Of a DNA stretch of 64,000 bases, positions 43,441 through 55,600 are shown in pieces. The stretch lies in contig NC_087067.1 of the NCBI RefSeq assembly GCF_963678635.1, positions 2,730,001 to 2,794,000 on the forward strand, read 5' to 3'. The position numbers and the translations under genes are program-made. How positions within the stretch are numbered: the first letter of the stretch is position 1; each line of letters starts with the position of its first letter. The DNA comes from Symsagittifera roscoffensis. Its lineage: Eukaryota > Xenacoelomorpha > Acoela > Convolutidae. Under the pieces are notes generated by a model, which was given only the letters and a program-made list of their open reading frames with translations, was not told the DNA's origin and did not search any database.

Positions 43441-46400
43441 TCTACAGCCCGAAAATACAAATAAAATGTTTTAAAATCCAAACTTACCTAAACCGTACTT
43501 GGATGCATCCTTTTGCTTAAAACGGAATGTCCCTCCTCCTTTTGAGGCCCCTCAGTTTCACTCCGTTAAAATCAATATACTCCCTTCACCCCTTTGCGGC
43601 CGCGGTTATGCCTCGCAAGTTACTTCTAACAGAGCTACTGAGATCATCTCGATTTACATAGATTTGTCCCCCGAAGGTTTCGGCAAAACGAGCACAACCA
43701 ATTCGAGGCTTTTTCTGTCCGATAACAACATACTAGGTTCAAAAGGGTAAAAAGAAGGACTGGGACCGGGGAAGTTGCTTGCGCTGTTGTTCTCTAAGCG
43801 TTTCCTTCTAGAGCTGCAGTCAGTGCTAAAAACTGCTCAATTTTGGGCGGACGAATTTAATTGGAGCCGATTAGCGCGTAGTTATCTTTATGGTGTCACT
43901 TTTCTCCTGTGGTGGGAGTTTTGCCCATGGCCAATCACAATTTCTCGCAATTTTTATAGCGAGAAATTATTAAATCGTTACTAGGATGCATAAATGGGTA
44001 CTAGTATGCATCCCTGTACATAAAACAGAATGTCCCTCCTCCTTTGAAGCTGCTCGGCTTCGACCCGGTAAAATAGACAAATTCCCCCGCTCCATTCCAG
44101 CCGCGTTTTTGCCCCGAAATTTAGTTCTAACGGGGCAAATGTGGTCTTCTCGATTCACAAAGATAGAGCATATTAGTACTTCGGTCAAAATTTGCACAAC
44201 CAATTCGAGAATCTTTCGGAGCAATAACGATAAGCCAGGTTGAAAAAAAGGGAAAAAATGGATTGGGAACGAGATAACTGCTTGCACTGTTGTTACCTCT
44301 GTGCTTTCTAAAGCTACAAAAAAAGGCAACCAGCTGCATAAAAACGGCCCCAGTGAGGAAATAATTTTGTTTATTACTCCAATTACAAAAATTTTTTTTA
44401 GATCAAATCTTTGCAAAAGGTTTTAATTAATTTGATCCAGTAAAAATCATTTTTCTAACAAGTAAAACTTTTAGAGAATCAAATTTGGAATGACATTTTT
44501 TTTCGAAACTATAAAAAACATATTCAGATATTCGAAGTTTTGCAAACTCAAAATCATTCTGTTTTCGTGGAATTCGTGGATTTTTTAGCAAAGTTATAAG
44601 TCAAGTTGCCCTTTGCTAACAAAATTTGCTGTCTTTTTAATTAAGGCAGGTGATCAATTACCAAATGCCTGTATTCTGCTGGCGTTTAATGTAATTTAAA
44701 AAATTTAAAACAAAAAGGAAAAAAATCGCCAGAACCATGGTTTTCTCGGAAAGAAGTGCTACAGGCAAAAATTACATTTGTTTCATAGAATCCACGGACG
44801 TACCCGTATAGGAACTTGTATGGTTCTTAAATGAAAAACTCGTTTTTTAAACACTATACAGATTACGGAGAGTTAACCAGTTGGCTCAAAGAGCATTTTG
44901 TCTTGATTTCGTTCAAAACAATGCTAATAAATCCTGGTTTTGAAAATGAGGAGGAAGGTTGAATTTGAGTGGGTTGATTTTTTTTATCCACGCAAAATCA
45001 ACTTCCACAAGTTATTAGCGGAATGGAAAGATAAAAATATCATATTAAAGCAGCTTTAGTCGTCATTCAAAAAACCTTAAAAAAATTCTTTTTACTGAGT
45101 TCTTTTTTACACATCGTAGGAAAAATTTGAGTCAACTTCGAAATATTCATTGTTCTAAAACACATACAATGTTTAATAAAATGCAAGTTTACCTATGTCG
45201 TAATTGGATGCATCACTGTACATAAAACAGAATGTTCCTCATCCTTTCGAGCCCCCTCAGTTTCACCCCGGTAAAATCAGTATACTCCTCCGCCCCATTC
45301 CGGCCGCGTTTATGCCCCGCAGTTTAGTTCTAACGGGGCTACTGTGGTCATCTCGATTTTCATAGAGAGGTCCCATTAGGATTTCGGCTAAAGTATGCAC
45401 ACTCAATTGGAGAGTCTTGCGTTCCAACAGCAATAAACCAGATTGAAAACTGGGGAAAAGATGGATTGGCACCGGGATAATTGCTTGCACTGTTGAAATC
45501 TCTGTTCTTTCTAAAGCTACAAAAAAGGCAACCAGCTGCAAGCATAAAAACGGCCCAGTGAGGAATCAATTTTGAATTTTGTTTATTACTCCAATAACAA
45601 CAAACTTTTACGATCAAATTTTTGCAATGAGTTTTAATTAATCTGATCCAGTAAAAATCATATTTCTAACAAGTATAACTTTTAAAGAATCGAAATTGGA
45701 TAGAAATTTTTTTTTTAAAACTGTAATAAACATATTCAGATTTTCGAAATTTTACAAACTCAAAATCATTCTGTTTTTGTGGAATTCATGGATTTTTTAG
45801 CAAAGTTATTTGTCAAGTTTCCATTTGTTAACAAACTTGTTGTCTTTTTAATTAAGGCAGGTGATCAATTACCAACTGACTGTGCTCTACTGACGTTTAA
45901 TGTAATAAAAATTTTAAAAACAAAAAGAAAAATTGCCAAAACCGTGATTTTTTCGAAGAGAATTGCTACCGGAAAAATTACATTTGTTTCATAGAATCCA
46001 CGGACGTGCCCGTATAGGAACTTGTATGGTTCTTAAAGGAAGAATTCGACGTTGTTTAATCACTGTATACAGATTACGGAGAGTTAACCAGTTGGCTCAA
46101 AGAGCATATTGTCTTGATTTCGTTCAAAACAATGCTAATTAATCCTGGTTTTGAAAATGAGGAGGAAGGTTGAATTCGAGTGGGTTTTTTTTTATCCACG
46201 CAAAGTCATCTACCACAAGTTATTAGCAGAATGGAAAGATAAAAATATCAAATTAAAGCAGCTTTAGTCGTGATTCGAAATACCGTAAAAAACTTTTTTT
46301 TTTCAGTTCTTTTTTACGCATCGTAGGAACATTTTGAGTCAACTTCGAAATATTCATTAGTCTAAAACACATTCACAGTTTATTAAAACACAATTTACCT

Positions 46401-48000
46401 AAGTCGTAATTGGATGCATCACTGTACATAAAACAAAATGTCCCTCGTTCTTTCGAGGCCACTCAATTTCACCCCGGTAAAATCAATATACTCCTCCGCC
46501 CCATTCATGCCGCGTTTATGCCACGCAGTTTAGTTCAAACGGGGCTACTGTGGTCATCTCGATTTTGGTCGTTAGGTCCCATTAGGACTTTGGCTAAAGT
46601 ATGCACACTCAATTCGAGAGTCTTGCGGTCCAACAGCACTAAACCAGATTGAAAACTGGGGAAAAAATGGATTGAGGCCGGGATAATTGCTTGCACTGTT
46701 GATTTTTCTGTGCTTTCTAAAGCTACAAAAAAGGCAACCAGCTGCATAGACACGGCCCCAGTGCGGAAACATTTTCGAATTTTGTTTATCACTCCAATTA
46801 AAACAAACTTTTACAATTAAATCTTTGCAATTAGTTTTAATTAATCTGACATATTAAAAATCATATTTATAAGAAATATATTTTATAGAGACTCAAATTT
46901 GGAATGACAATTTTTTCGATACTATAAAAAATATATTCAGATTTTCGAAGTTTTACAAACTCAAAATCATTCTGTTTTCGTGGAATTCGTGGACTTTTTA
47001 GCAAAGTTATAAGTCAAGTTTCCCTTTGCTAACAAAATTTGCTGTCTTTTTAATTAAGGCAGGTGATCAATTACCAAATGCCTGTATTCTGCTGGCGCTT
47101 AATGTAATAAAAAAAATTTAAAACAAAAAGGAAAAAAATCGCCAGAACCATGATTTTCTCGAAGAGAAGTGCTACAGGCAAAAACTACATTTGTTTCATG
47201 GAATCAACGGACGTACCCGTATAGGAACTTGTATGGTTCTTAAAGGAAAAACTCGACGTTTTTTAAGCACTATACAGATTACGGAGAGTTAACCAGTTGC
47301 CTCAAAGAGCATTTTGTCTTGATTTCGTTCAAAACAATGCAAATAAATCCTGGTTTTGAAAATGAGGAGGAAGGTTGAATTCGAGTGGGTTGATTTTTTT
47401 TATCCACGCAAAATCAACTACCACAAGTTATTAGCGGAATGGAAATATAAAAATATCATATTAAAGCAGCTTTAGTCGTCATTCGAAAAATCTTTAAAAA
47501 ACTCTTTTTACTGAGTTCTTTTTTTACATCGTAGGAACAATTTGAGTCAACTTCGAAATATTCATTGTTCTAAAACACATACACAGTTTATTAAAATACA
47601 AGTTTACCTATGTCGTAATTGGATGCATCACTGTACATAAAACAGAATGTCCCTCCTCCTTTCGAGGCCCCTCAGTTTCACCCCGGTAAAATCAGTATAC
47701 TCCTCCGCCCCATTTCGGCCGCGTTTATGCCCCGCAGTTTAGTTCTAACGGGGCTACTGTGGTCATCTCGATTATCATAGAGAGGTCCCATTAGGATTTC
47801 GGCTAAAATACTCTGCACACTCAATTCGAGAGTCTTGCGGTCCAACAGCAATAAACCAGGTTGAAAACTGTGAAAAAGTTGGATTCGGACCGGGACAGTT
47901 GCTTGCGCTGTCGTACTCTAAACAATTCCTAAAGCTCCATAAAAACGACAACCAGCTGCGCTGCGTAAAAACGACCCCAGTCAGAAAAAATGCAGACAGT
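43441..48000. repeat. Right block of the 1.2-kb tandem repeat family
   Basis: Units start at GGATGCATC-like marks near 43498, 44005, 45207, 46408 and 47621; the last three intervals are about 1200-1213 bp. Each contains a GC-rich block of about 180 bp (CCCCGGTAAAAT, CCGGCCGCGTTTATG, stem GCCCCG...CGGGGC), a CAACCAGCTGC block, GGCAGGTGATCAATTACC, and CCACGGACGTACCCGTATAGG. Open frames recur but not in one consistent frame across units, so none is called as a gene. A structured-RNA or satellite origin remains open. Confidence 0.75.
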
Positions 48001-48600
48001 GCTGAAAATAGCTCAAATTTTGGCGGCAAACTCAATTAGAACCAGTTCGTGTGTAACCCCATCTATAGACAAATCCAACCGCTTACACTTTTTGTGGAGG
48101 GTATCGTCGCTTAGGTGTTTTGGAGCTCAAAAAAAACGGCCTGTCGCTTTACAAACTTGTCGCAGCAGAGGTTTAAGCTTCAGCAGTGGCCTCGCAAAGG
48201 TTCCTTGTGTCAATTTGAGCTGGCCATCTGCTCTAGCCCCATCCACCCGCACCGCTCCCTCTCCCCTCCGCTCGTTGTTGTAGATAATCCTCATAAGTAT
48301 GGGGTAGTTTAGGGGCAGAGCCTTGATCTAATAGAACAATTTTCCTTTCCATGTATGATTTTAAAATTTTGAGTGAATAGATGGAATGAGCGAATAGATG
48401 GATTTACTGCAGAATGTTGGCTTTTTACCGTATTTAAGTTATGGAGAATAACCCACTTACCCTTGCCCTTGCCATAGAGTTATTTATAAAAAGTAACTGA
48501 GGAATCACGGGAAGGCAAATCAATAGTACATAGTTTGCTATTGACTAATCAATACAATTAGAAGAAATGTGAAAAATATCAAGTCCCAAAAAAACTTTTG
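48001..48600. other. GC-richer unique stretch, no gene recognised
   Basis: Follows the last 1.2-kb unit. 48160-48290 is relatively GC-rich, with GCAGCAGAGG and repeated CCGC/CTCCC tracts. Overlapping frames exist in two phases with no recognisable domain. Confidence 0.4.
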
Positions 48601-48629
48601 AGTCCTTGGAGGAGTTAGTCCCTTCTATG

Positions 48630-48840
48630 GTTGAAAACCGAATAAAGTAACAGCGGGTAACCCACTGAAAATGGTACTAGCAAAGCTAAATTTATGAATC
48701 TCATAGAAGATGTACTGGTGATGATTCGACCCGGGCATGCGAATAACCACACGTTTCCCACCTCCTGAGCCCATGTGATGACAGTTCTGGATCTGCCAAG
48801 GGCTCTAACATAACTCAAACTCATTGCCTAGCGGTTAAAA
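48630..48840 (-). repeat. Possible tRNA-derived SINE fragment
   Basis: Read on the minus strand it contains TGGGCTCAGGAGGTGGG (A-box-like), then about 25 bp later CCGGGTCGAATC (B-box-like), the spacing of an RNA polymerase III promoter in tRNA-derived SINEs. No cloverleaf can be closed well, so it is not a functional tRNA. No terminal poly-A or target duplication was identified. Confidence 0.3.
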
Positions 48841-51800
48841 TAGAAGTAAACTTTAAATTGTTATAGACCTAGTTGAGGAAAGATTAGTTTAAAAATCCAA
48901 GACCTGTACCTCTACTTTCGGTGTTGCGACCCAAGAAAATAGTCTCGACCCGATTTCTCGAAGTCATTATTCAGACCCCAATGAGCAAAGGGAGCTGAAA
49001 CATTGGATTTTGGTAAATAGTGATCATATAAGTTATGTATTACATTTTGAGCCAAATCGGGTGGTTGGATTGGAAGTTTCAAATTGGTGGCTTTTTGGTG
49101 AAAAAAGACCCCCATTAGATGAACTACGCTCCACGGATAGCGGAAAAATTGGAATTGGATTAGAGTATGGATGGAAAATATAAATTTTAAAACGTGGTAG
49201 CTATATCTGTACAGGATCCCCCACTAGACCCAGGAGGCCGGAACGGTAAAGACACAATAAGGAAAAGTCCATGGGAAAATGCTTAGGTAAACAAAACTTG
49301 GTTTTGAATTGAATATGGACTTGATATTTGCACAAATTAGTTATGAGATACCATTGATGAACTTGATTTTCCATACTACTGTCGTCAGAGGAAGGTTTTG
49401 ATAAAAACCTTGCGCAAAGGTATCAGAGTAAATTTCAGGAATTCAAGGGCTGATTACAACTGTAACTAAAAATCAAATAGGCAAACAAAGCGAAAAAATT
49501 ACGGACAGCCTATCTTTAGATAGTGCAATTAGTACTAAGCTAGAGTACATTTGGTTCTTGTCAATTAGAGAACATTAATGTTAAGAAAGCTAACAGTTGT
49601 CATTCGCAGTCTGAGAGTGCAGTTAAAGTATCTCAAAGAATTGTTGTTGGGAAGGAACACTATTATTTTTATCAGGTCAAGCTTAGTGATTGCGAGGAAT
49701 CACTGAGTTTAGCTAAATAAAAATGACTCTCTAGAGAGGGAAAATCTATCAGTTGAATGAACGAAACGTTGAATTGCAAACAGGAAAAACTTTCAAACGT
49801 TTGCGGTCTTTTTCCTCTTGATTATTTTACTAGAGTTGAGTCCGGCCAATTTAGAGCCCTCTATATCTGTATTTAAACTCATCTGAAAGTAATTTTTAGA
49901 AATTTTTTTGCGATTGCCAATGCGAGCGTTAGCGCCACTAGAACAGTGAAAAAGGGGACACGTAACGTAATACGATAAAGGAAACGTGCCACCAACCTAT
50001 CAATTTCGGGATTGTTGATACTATGGAACTTCTGCCATCCTGCTGAGTTAATTATCCGAAAGGCCATTTTGCAGTGCCGTTAGCTTAGGAATTGATTGGA
50101 AATGAAGAAGCAACATCATCTACAAATGACCAGCTTTGATTTGTTAGCTGCACAATCTCTTTTCTCAAACTTTTTGAGGTCATTTCAGAGATCGAGTTGG
50201 AGAACTATTACATAAGATCATGCAATGGGAACTCAAAAATATGAATACAAGAGTGTGTCGTCGGTGATGTGTTTTGAGCGCGTAGGTATTGGAACACTTT
50301 TCTTGCACACTCTATAATATTTTTACTTCAATTTTTTTTTTGTTTTATTTGAAAGATTTTTAATAGGTTTTATGATGCACAGGGCCAATGATTTTGATTT
50401 CATCTCATGTATTTAATTTTTTCATTTCTTAAATGACTTTATCTCCTTAGAGGGCCAGTTTGTTTTAACTTAATTGAGGATGAGCGAACAAATTGTTCAA
50501 ATAATTTTTCATTTTGCCAAGCCAAAAATGTTGTTGCCCATTTCTATTCTAAAAGCAAAAAACCCAAAAATAATGAAAAATTAAAAATCAAATTTCGATG
50601 AAAATAGCTTAATGTTTCACTCAACTAAATTTTTCTAGGTGTAGCTCAAATTAACAGTTATAGGCGCATTTTTGGTCAATATCAATTGGGCGAGATTGAA
50701 ACTTAAAATATAATTCATTTGCATCAGGTTTTAAACAATTTTGATGTTGAGAAGCAATTTGACCAGCCTCATTGACTGATACGTGTAAAAATTCACTGGA
50801 ATAACCCGGTCTTTTTAACTTGAACAATCTCGTTTCAAACATAACTCCAGCTGCTCGCGAGCGCCATAGATATCAGAAGAAAAATAGGTTTGTTTTTCAA
50901 AAATTTTCTTATATCCTTATAAGAAACAATTAAAGGATTTTAACGCACAAAAAAATTTTTTTCGTGGAGTCTAAAATAGATAGAAAAAACTTTTCATTTT
51001 AATTCAAAACATTGACTTTTTATCAGGATCATATTTAATTGCTTAACCAAATTTAACGCCAGCTTCAACAGGTGGTCGAAACATTCATCCGAAATCCTAT
51101 TGATTAACTTAGCTCAACCAATACAAAATTCAGTTCAGATGTCGTGTAGACTCTTCAGAGGCAACTTGTTTAAAATCGTGGGTGTTTTTAAATCAGCACT
51201 CTGTTCATAAGATGATATTGGTTGTTCAACCCTTGACTTTGACAATATTTTCAGCTTATAGAGATAAACAATTTTCCAGAGACTTTTTGGCACCACAAAC
51301 CGAAGCATCACTTTAACTTAAATTAAACAGATTTAAAGTTAAATCACTACTTATTCGTGTACTAATCTTTTAATTAGTATTTACTCGTGTACTAATCTAT
51401 CAACTCCTTATCCTGGTTGCTGATATTTGAGTTGTTTTTCATCTTGCTTTTTGTCCTTCACGGGAGCAAAATTGGTTTAACTATCTTGAGTCAAGGCTGA
51501 TATGATCTTGGATTTGAAGTTACAATGAACTTTTAATTCGTTTTAAGTGTGAAATAAGATAAGATATCTGAAGCCGAAGGCAGGCTAAAGATTTTAGTTC
51601 AAACCTAATTTCATTTCTGCATTTTTAGTCGTAGAAGTCGTTCGTGCGCCCTCAATTTCCAAAGGTCAGCTAAAATTTAATTTGGTTCCAATAAAGGAGG
51701 TAAAATTGGTAAGGCTGCTCCGTCGAATTCAGCTTTCTGGTATCAAAATTTTCTGTTTTTATCAAAATATTCATGCAAGTAATGTTTTTGTTCAAATACT

Positions 51801-52258
51801 GTACAGAAAAAAAATTATTCTAGTGAGTAAAAAACTGTCTATTCTCTGTAATTAGTGATACCACGATAATTAAAGAATAATTTTACAAAATTTTGAAATA
51901 GTTTTAAAAAATTATGAAACTCGAAAAATTTCAATCTTAGGCTCTCCAAGAAGTTTTCGGATTCTTGAAGTTTTACAAAACGACCCCCCTTTTGAGAACT
52001 CCCTTCCAAAAAGATAGGAGACATTTTTAAAAAACTTTTGAGACTTCGTTGAGAAAGAAGGTCGAATGTTCCTTTTTTGAAAAACTTTTCACCTGAAATT
52101 TGCCTTTTTGGTGCGACGCACAATCTCAATATTAGTAATCAGTGATGCCAAAGATGATTTCAGAAAAAGGAGAGCGACTTTTGACCACACTTTCAACTCG
52201 TAGAAACGTACGGCCAACTCCCTGCTTTTTCGAACAAAAAATCGGTTTTTCTTTTTAG
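48841..52258. other. Intergenic sequence upstream of the methyltransferase gene
   Basis: AT-rich unique sequence with only short frames. No exon, RNA gene or repeat family is supported. Confidence 0.5.
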
Positions 52259-53796
52259 ATGACCATCACTAAGAGCTCCGAGTACGTCTCACCCTGGACT
52301 CTCTGCAATCACCTGTCAAAATACGTGGACCTAATAATCCCCTCCCCCACTCCAGAAACTACCGTCCTCTTTCTAAACTCCCCCAACTTCGATTTCATCG
52401 CTGAAGTGTTGAAACTTGGGGTCAAAGTTCACGTCGTGGAACAGGACAAAGAAATCGGCGAGAAACTGATTGCCTTTTTCCAAGAAGGTCCGAATGCGTT
52501 AGCTGCAAGCAACGGCGAAGTGTCGACATACTACTCGGCCGACAAGCGACTAAGTCTATACAATCTTCATTTCCGATCATATCATACAGGTGATGTGAAA
52601 TTTGACGCCGTCTTTGATATCGGGTTGTTGCCAACGCTTCCCGACATCCGCGAAGCACGAAGAGCTTTCGGCGAGAAACTGATTTCAGTCTGTGCCGAAA
52701 ACGCGAAAATGGTGTTTTTCGTCGTAGAAAACATGAAAGGAATTACGAATGGTAACATAAGAGAACTGTCGGTGATTGAGATCAATTTCGCGTACGGGAG
52801 AAACTTTTTCGTAAAAAAAGACATCGAAGTCGAAAATCCTGTTGGTTACACAGAAATTCTATACACGGCTAACAAAACAGCAAGAGGGGGCGAATTTTAC
52901 GACGCCAAATACTCTAAAGGCTATTCACCCTGGCATATGGACAGTGTGAACTACAATTTGCTCAAGCATTACCCGAATATTCAACCCGCGGGCGAACCGC
53001 TGAGGAAAATTTTGGTCCCAATGGCCGGAAAAACAGTGGACATAAAATGGCTGGCGGATAAAGGCCATGAAGTTGTAGCGGTCGAGATTTCTCAAAGCGC
53101 GTGTCGCGAAGTCTTCCAACGTGATGACATTCCGTTTGAAGAGCTCGATTGTCCAGCTGTGAAGGGAAAATTGTTCAGAAGTTTGGACGGAAAGATCAAA
53201 ATGTACTGTTGTGATATATTTAATTTCACGGCTGAAATTGAAGGTCAGTTCAAAAGCGTGTGGGAGAGAGGGGCGGTCATTGCATTTGAGGAAGACTTGA
53301 GAAAGAAATATTTCGAGCACGTGAAAACTTTGGTGACTGTCGGCTGTGCTTGGATGAGTTCTATCTTCCAGTATGACCGAAACGTAAGTTCAATTTTCAT
53401 TATAAAAAAAAACATTTGAAGCAACTTTATTTATCACCACTAAAAATATATATGTATAGATTTTTCATAACCAAAATATAACCAGTTAATTGAATAAGTT
53501 AATTAAAGTTAATAAAAAAATGATTAAGTTAAATTTTAGGTTAACTGGAAACTTATTTAACTTAAAAATACCTAATTAACCAGGTGTATTACAACCACCC
53601 CTATTGCGTCAACCACGATGAGATCATGTCCGTATATGGAGAAGACGAGTTCAAAGTGACGTCACTAGACGAGACTGTGTTTCCGGCCGACCGAAAATAC
53701 ACCGAAGAAGAGTCCAAAAATGTGATGGTGAAGTTACTTCAGAGAAACCAGTTGAAAACGGTCTCCGATCGAGTCTATTTGTTCACTAAACTGTAA
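52259..53796 (+). CDS. TPMT-family methyltransferase with two tandem domains
   Basis: Two exons, 52259-53383 and 53584-53796; the 200-bp intron is GT-AG, phase 0. The product is 445 aa, about twice the normal TPMT length. Residues 225-445 are a clear S-adenosylmethionine-dependent thiopurine methyltransferase domain: YSPWHMD, the cofactor loop LVPMAGKTVDIKWLADKGH (252-270), VEIS (275-278), MYCCDIF (315-321), VWERGA (334-339). Residues 1-215 align with it segment by segment (VLFLNSPNFDFIAEVLKLG, then VHVVEQ, LSLYNLHF, FDAVFDIG) but lack the glycine-lysine cofactor loop, so this copy is probably non-catalytic. The ATG follows TTTCTTTTTAG directly. AATAAA lies about 40 bp after the stop. Codon use is less AT-rich than the surroundings, as expected for a real host gene. 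The physiological substrate is unknown. Confidence 0.88.
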
Positions 53797-54600
53797 ATAG
53801 TGCCTAAGTTATCTAGTGCATTATGAATATTAAAAATAAAAAAATCGGGTCTAAAGTTTAAAAATTGTCATATTCGCGTGTTTTAATTTTTGTAACCGAA
53901 GTGTATGTAGTAAAGCATTCATATTTCGATGCTAAAGCCTTTTTATTGTCCTTTTAATTCTATTTTATTTGATGCCACGTGTTGATGGATTGCCGCAAAA
54001 GTATTTTTTGGTATGTGAATTGAACTTTTCGTAGTCATGGTTGTTCAAATACATAGTCTGCTCTTTCCTTCGACTTGAGAAAAAAAATTATTCCGCACTT
54101 TCTTCGAAAGTCGCTACAATTAATTCAAAAGTTTTGCTAGTTTTCAAGCCACGTGCAATGTCAAGGAAAAAATGATGTGATTTGCGAAAAAAGAACGGAT
54201 TTTTTTTGCAATGAATATATGAATTTGCAATGAATTTATGCAACTCGTTATGAATTTTTCTTTGCTTGCTGTGATTTACCTTCAGACTATTTTTGACTAC
54301 CAGAACAGTTTTCAAATCAACCGGTCGCTATCTTAAAAAATTTTTTTAATCAAGTTGTAAGATAGCAGAAATTCCTACTAGTCTTGTGAGAAGTTTTAAG
54401 ATGAGGGAATTTTTCTTAGGATGGTCAAATCGGTTCATCTCAAGAACTGGTTCATAAATGATACCAGAGGCGTAAATAGTTCTAGTTTTCATCGCCTGCA
54501 GGTTTTGAAGGGTGAATAAACGGATACTGCCCACAAGGATTTGATACCCTTACTAAAAAAAAGGCAGGCCCCTTTGATACTAGTGTACAAAATCCGTTTT
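53797..54600. other. 3' flank of the methyltransferase gene
   Basis: Contains AATAAA near 53835 as a likely polyadenylation signal. The remainder shows no recognisable gene. Confidence 0.5.
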
Positions 54601-54624
54601 AAACTGTCCGATCATAAGTTTTAT

Positions 54625-54740
54625 AATGGCGCCTCCAGCGCCAAACCACACTAAATTTGAGGGGGAGCCCGCGCCAAAAAAAGACGCAGTTTATTGTTCA
54701 ATGCTTTTCGAAAACGTTATTTTGGCCTAATTTTTCACAA
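54625..54740 (-). mobile_element. Relic related to the hAT MITE at 5457
   Basis: GGCGCC...GCGCCAA, then TTTGAGGGGGAGC, then GCGCCAAAAAAA with CGCA, matches the reverse complement of about 5690-5765 block by block. Terminal repeats are not preserved. Confidence 0.5.
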
Positions 54741-55600
54741 ATGGGATATATATTCATATTTTTTGGGAAAGCTCGGAAAAACAATACTGTTTACATAGAA
54801 GAAAAAAATCAAGAAAATTTTCAATTTATTTTTGAAAACCTGTATTCACTTCAAGCTTATTCTATACTTGCGCCTGCTCATCACACTTCTTAAACAATTT
54901 GTAAAAAGCTTTTCCAAGATTTTGCAAAAATTACCGCTTGAAGTCTAAGTTTTTTTCATCTTCTGACTTACAAAAACTTATACACCAGCCAATCAAAAAT
55001 GAAGATTAGAATTAACAGGAAAGCTAGAGTTTGAAGTCGATAGAGTTGAAATCGATACATTTGAGCCACTAAACGCACTACAAAATTTACACCAAAAATA
55101 ATAAAATTTTAATGATGATCTAGCAAGGACATGATCATCTTTGCAAATCAAAAACGCTATAAGTTTCGTAAAAATTACTAGTTTTATTTGATTTCTGACA
55201 AGTTGAGTTTTTGGGAACAGACATTCACAAAAATTTTCCCAGAGGCGTACAGTTCAAGCTTCAATCCAATACAACACATTTAAGAAAAACTACGTGGTAG
55301 CGCAGACAATTTTTCAAATAAGTGTCTTTTATACGTGTTTAATACCAGATAAACAACAGCATATAATCGATCTCAAAATTTGTTCAAATCTCGACACTGC
55401 CTGACTCCAAAATTGTCCCAAAATGTCTCGTTGCAAAAACTAGCTGCAACGAAAAAAAAAACGGCGGACTCAGATTTCTAAATGATATTGAAAAAATTCT
55501 TGTCATAGTTTTTACAAACTTGCACATTTTGAGTTAGGACCGAGTTGGTTAACTCATAGAGTAATTTCGGATAGGGTACACCGTCTGCTCGTCACGCTAT
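54741..55600. other. AT-rich non-coding stretch
   Basis: No gene recognised. Composition is still like the rest of the window; the change occurs at about 55.6 kb. Confidence 0.5.

Noticed and set aside
43970-48035. Recurring minus-strand frames of 65-148 codons in the 1.2-kb repeats
   Set aside because: The same DNA is read in two different frames in different units, and stops fall in some units, so no coding constraint is visible.
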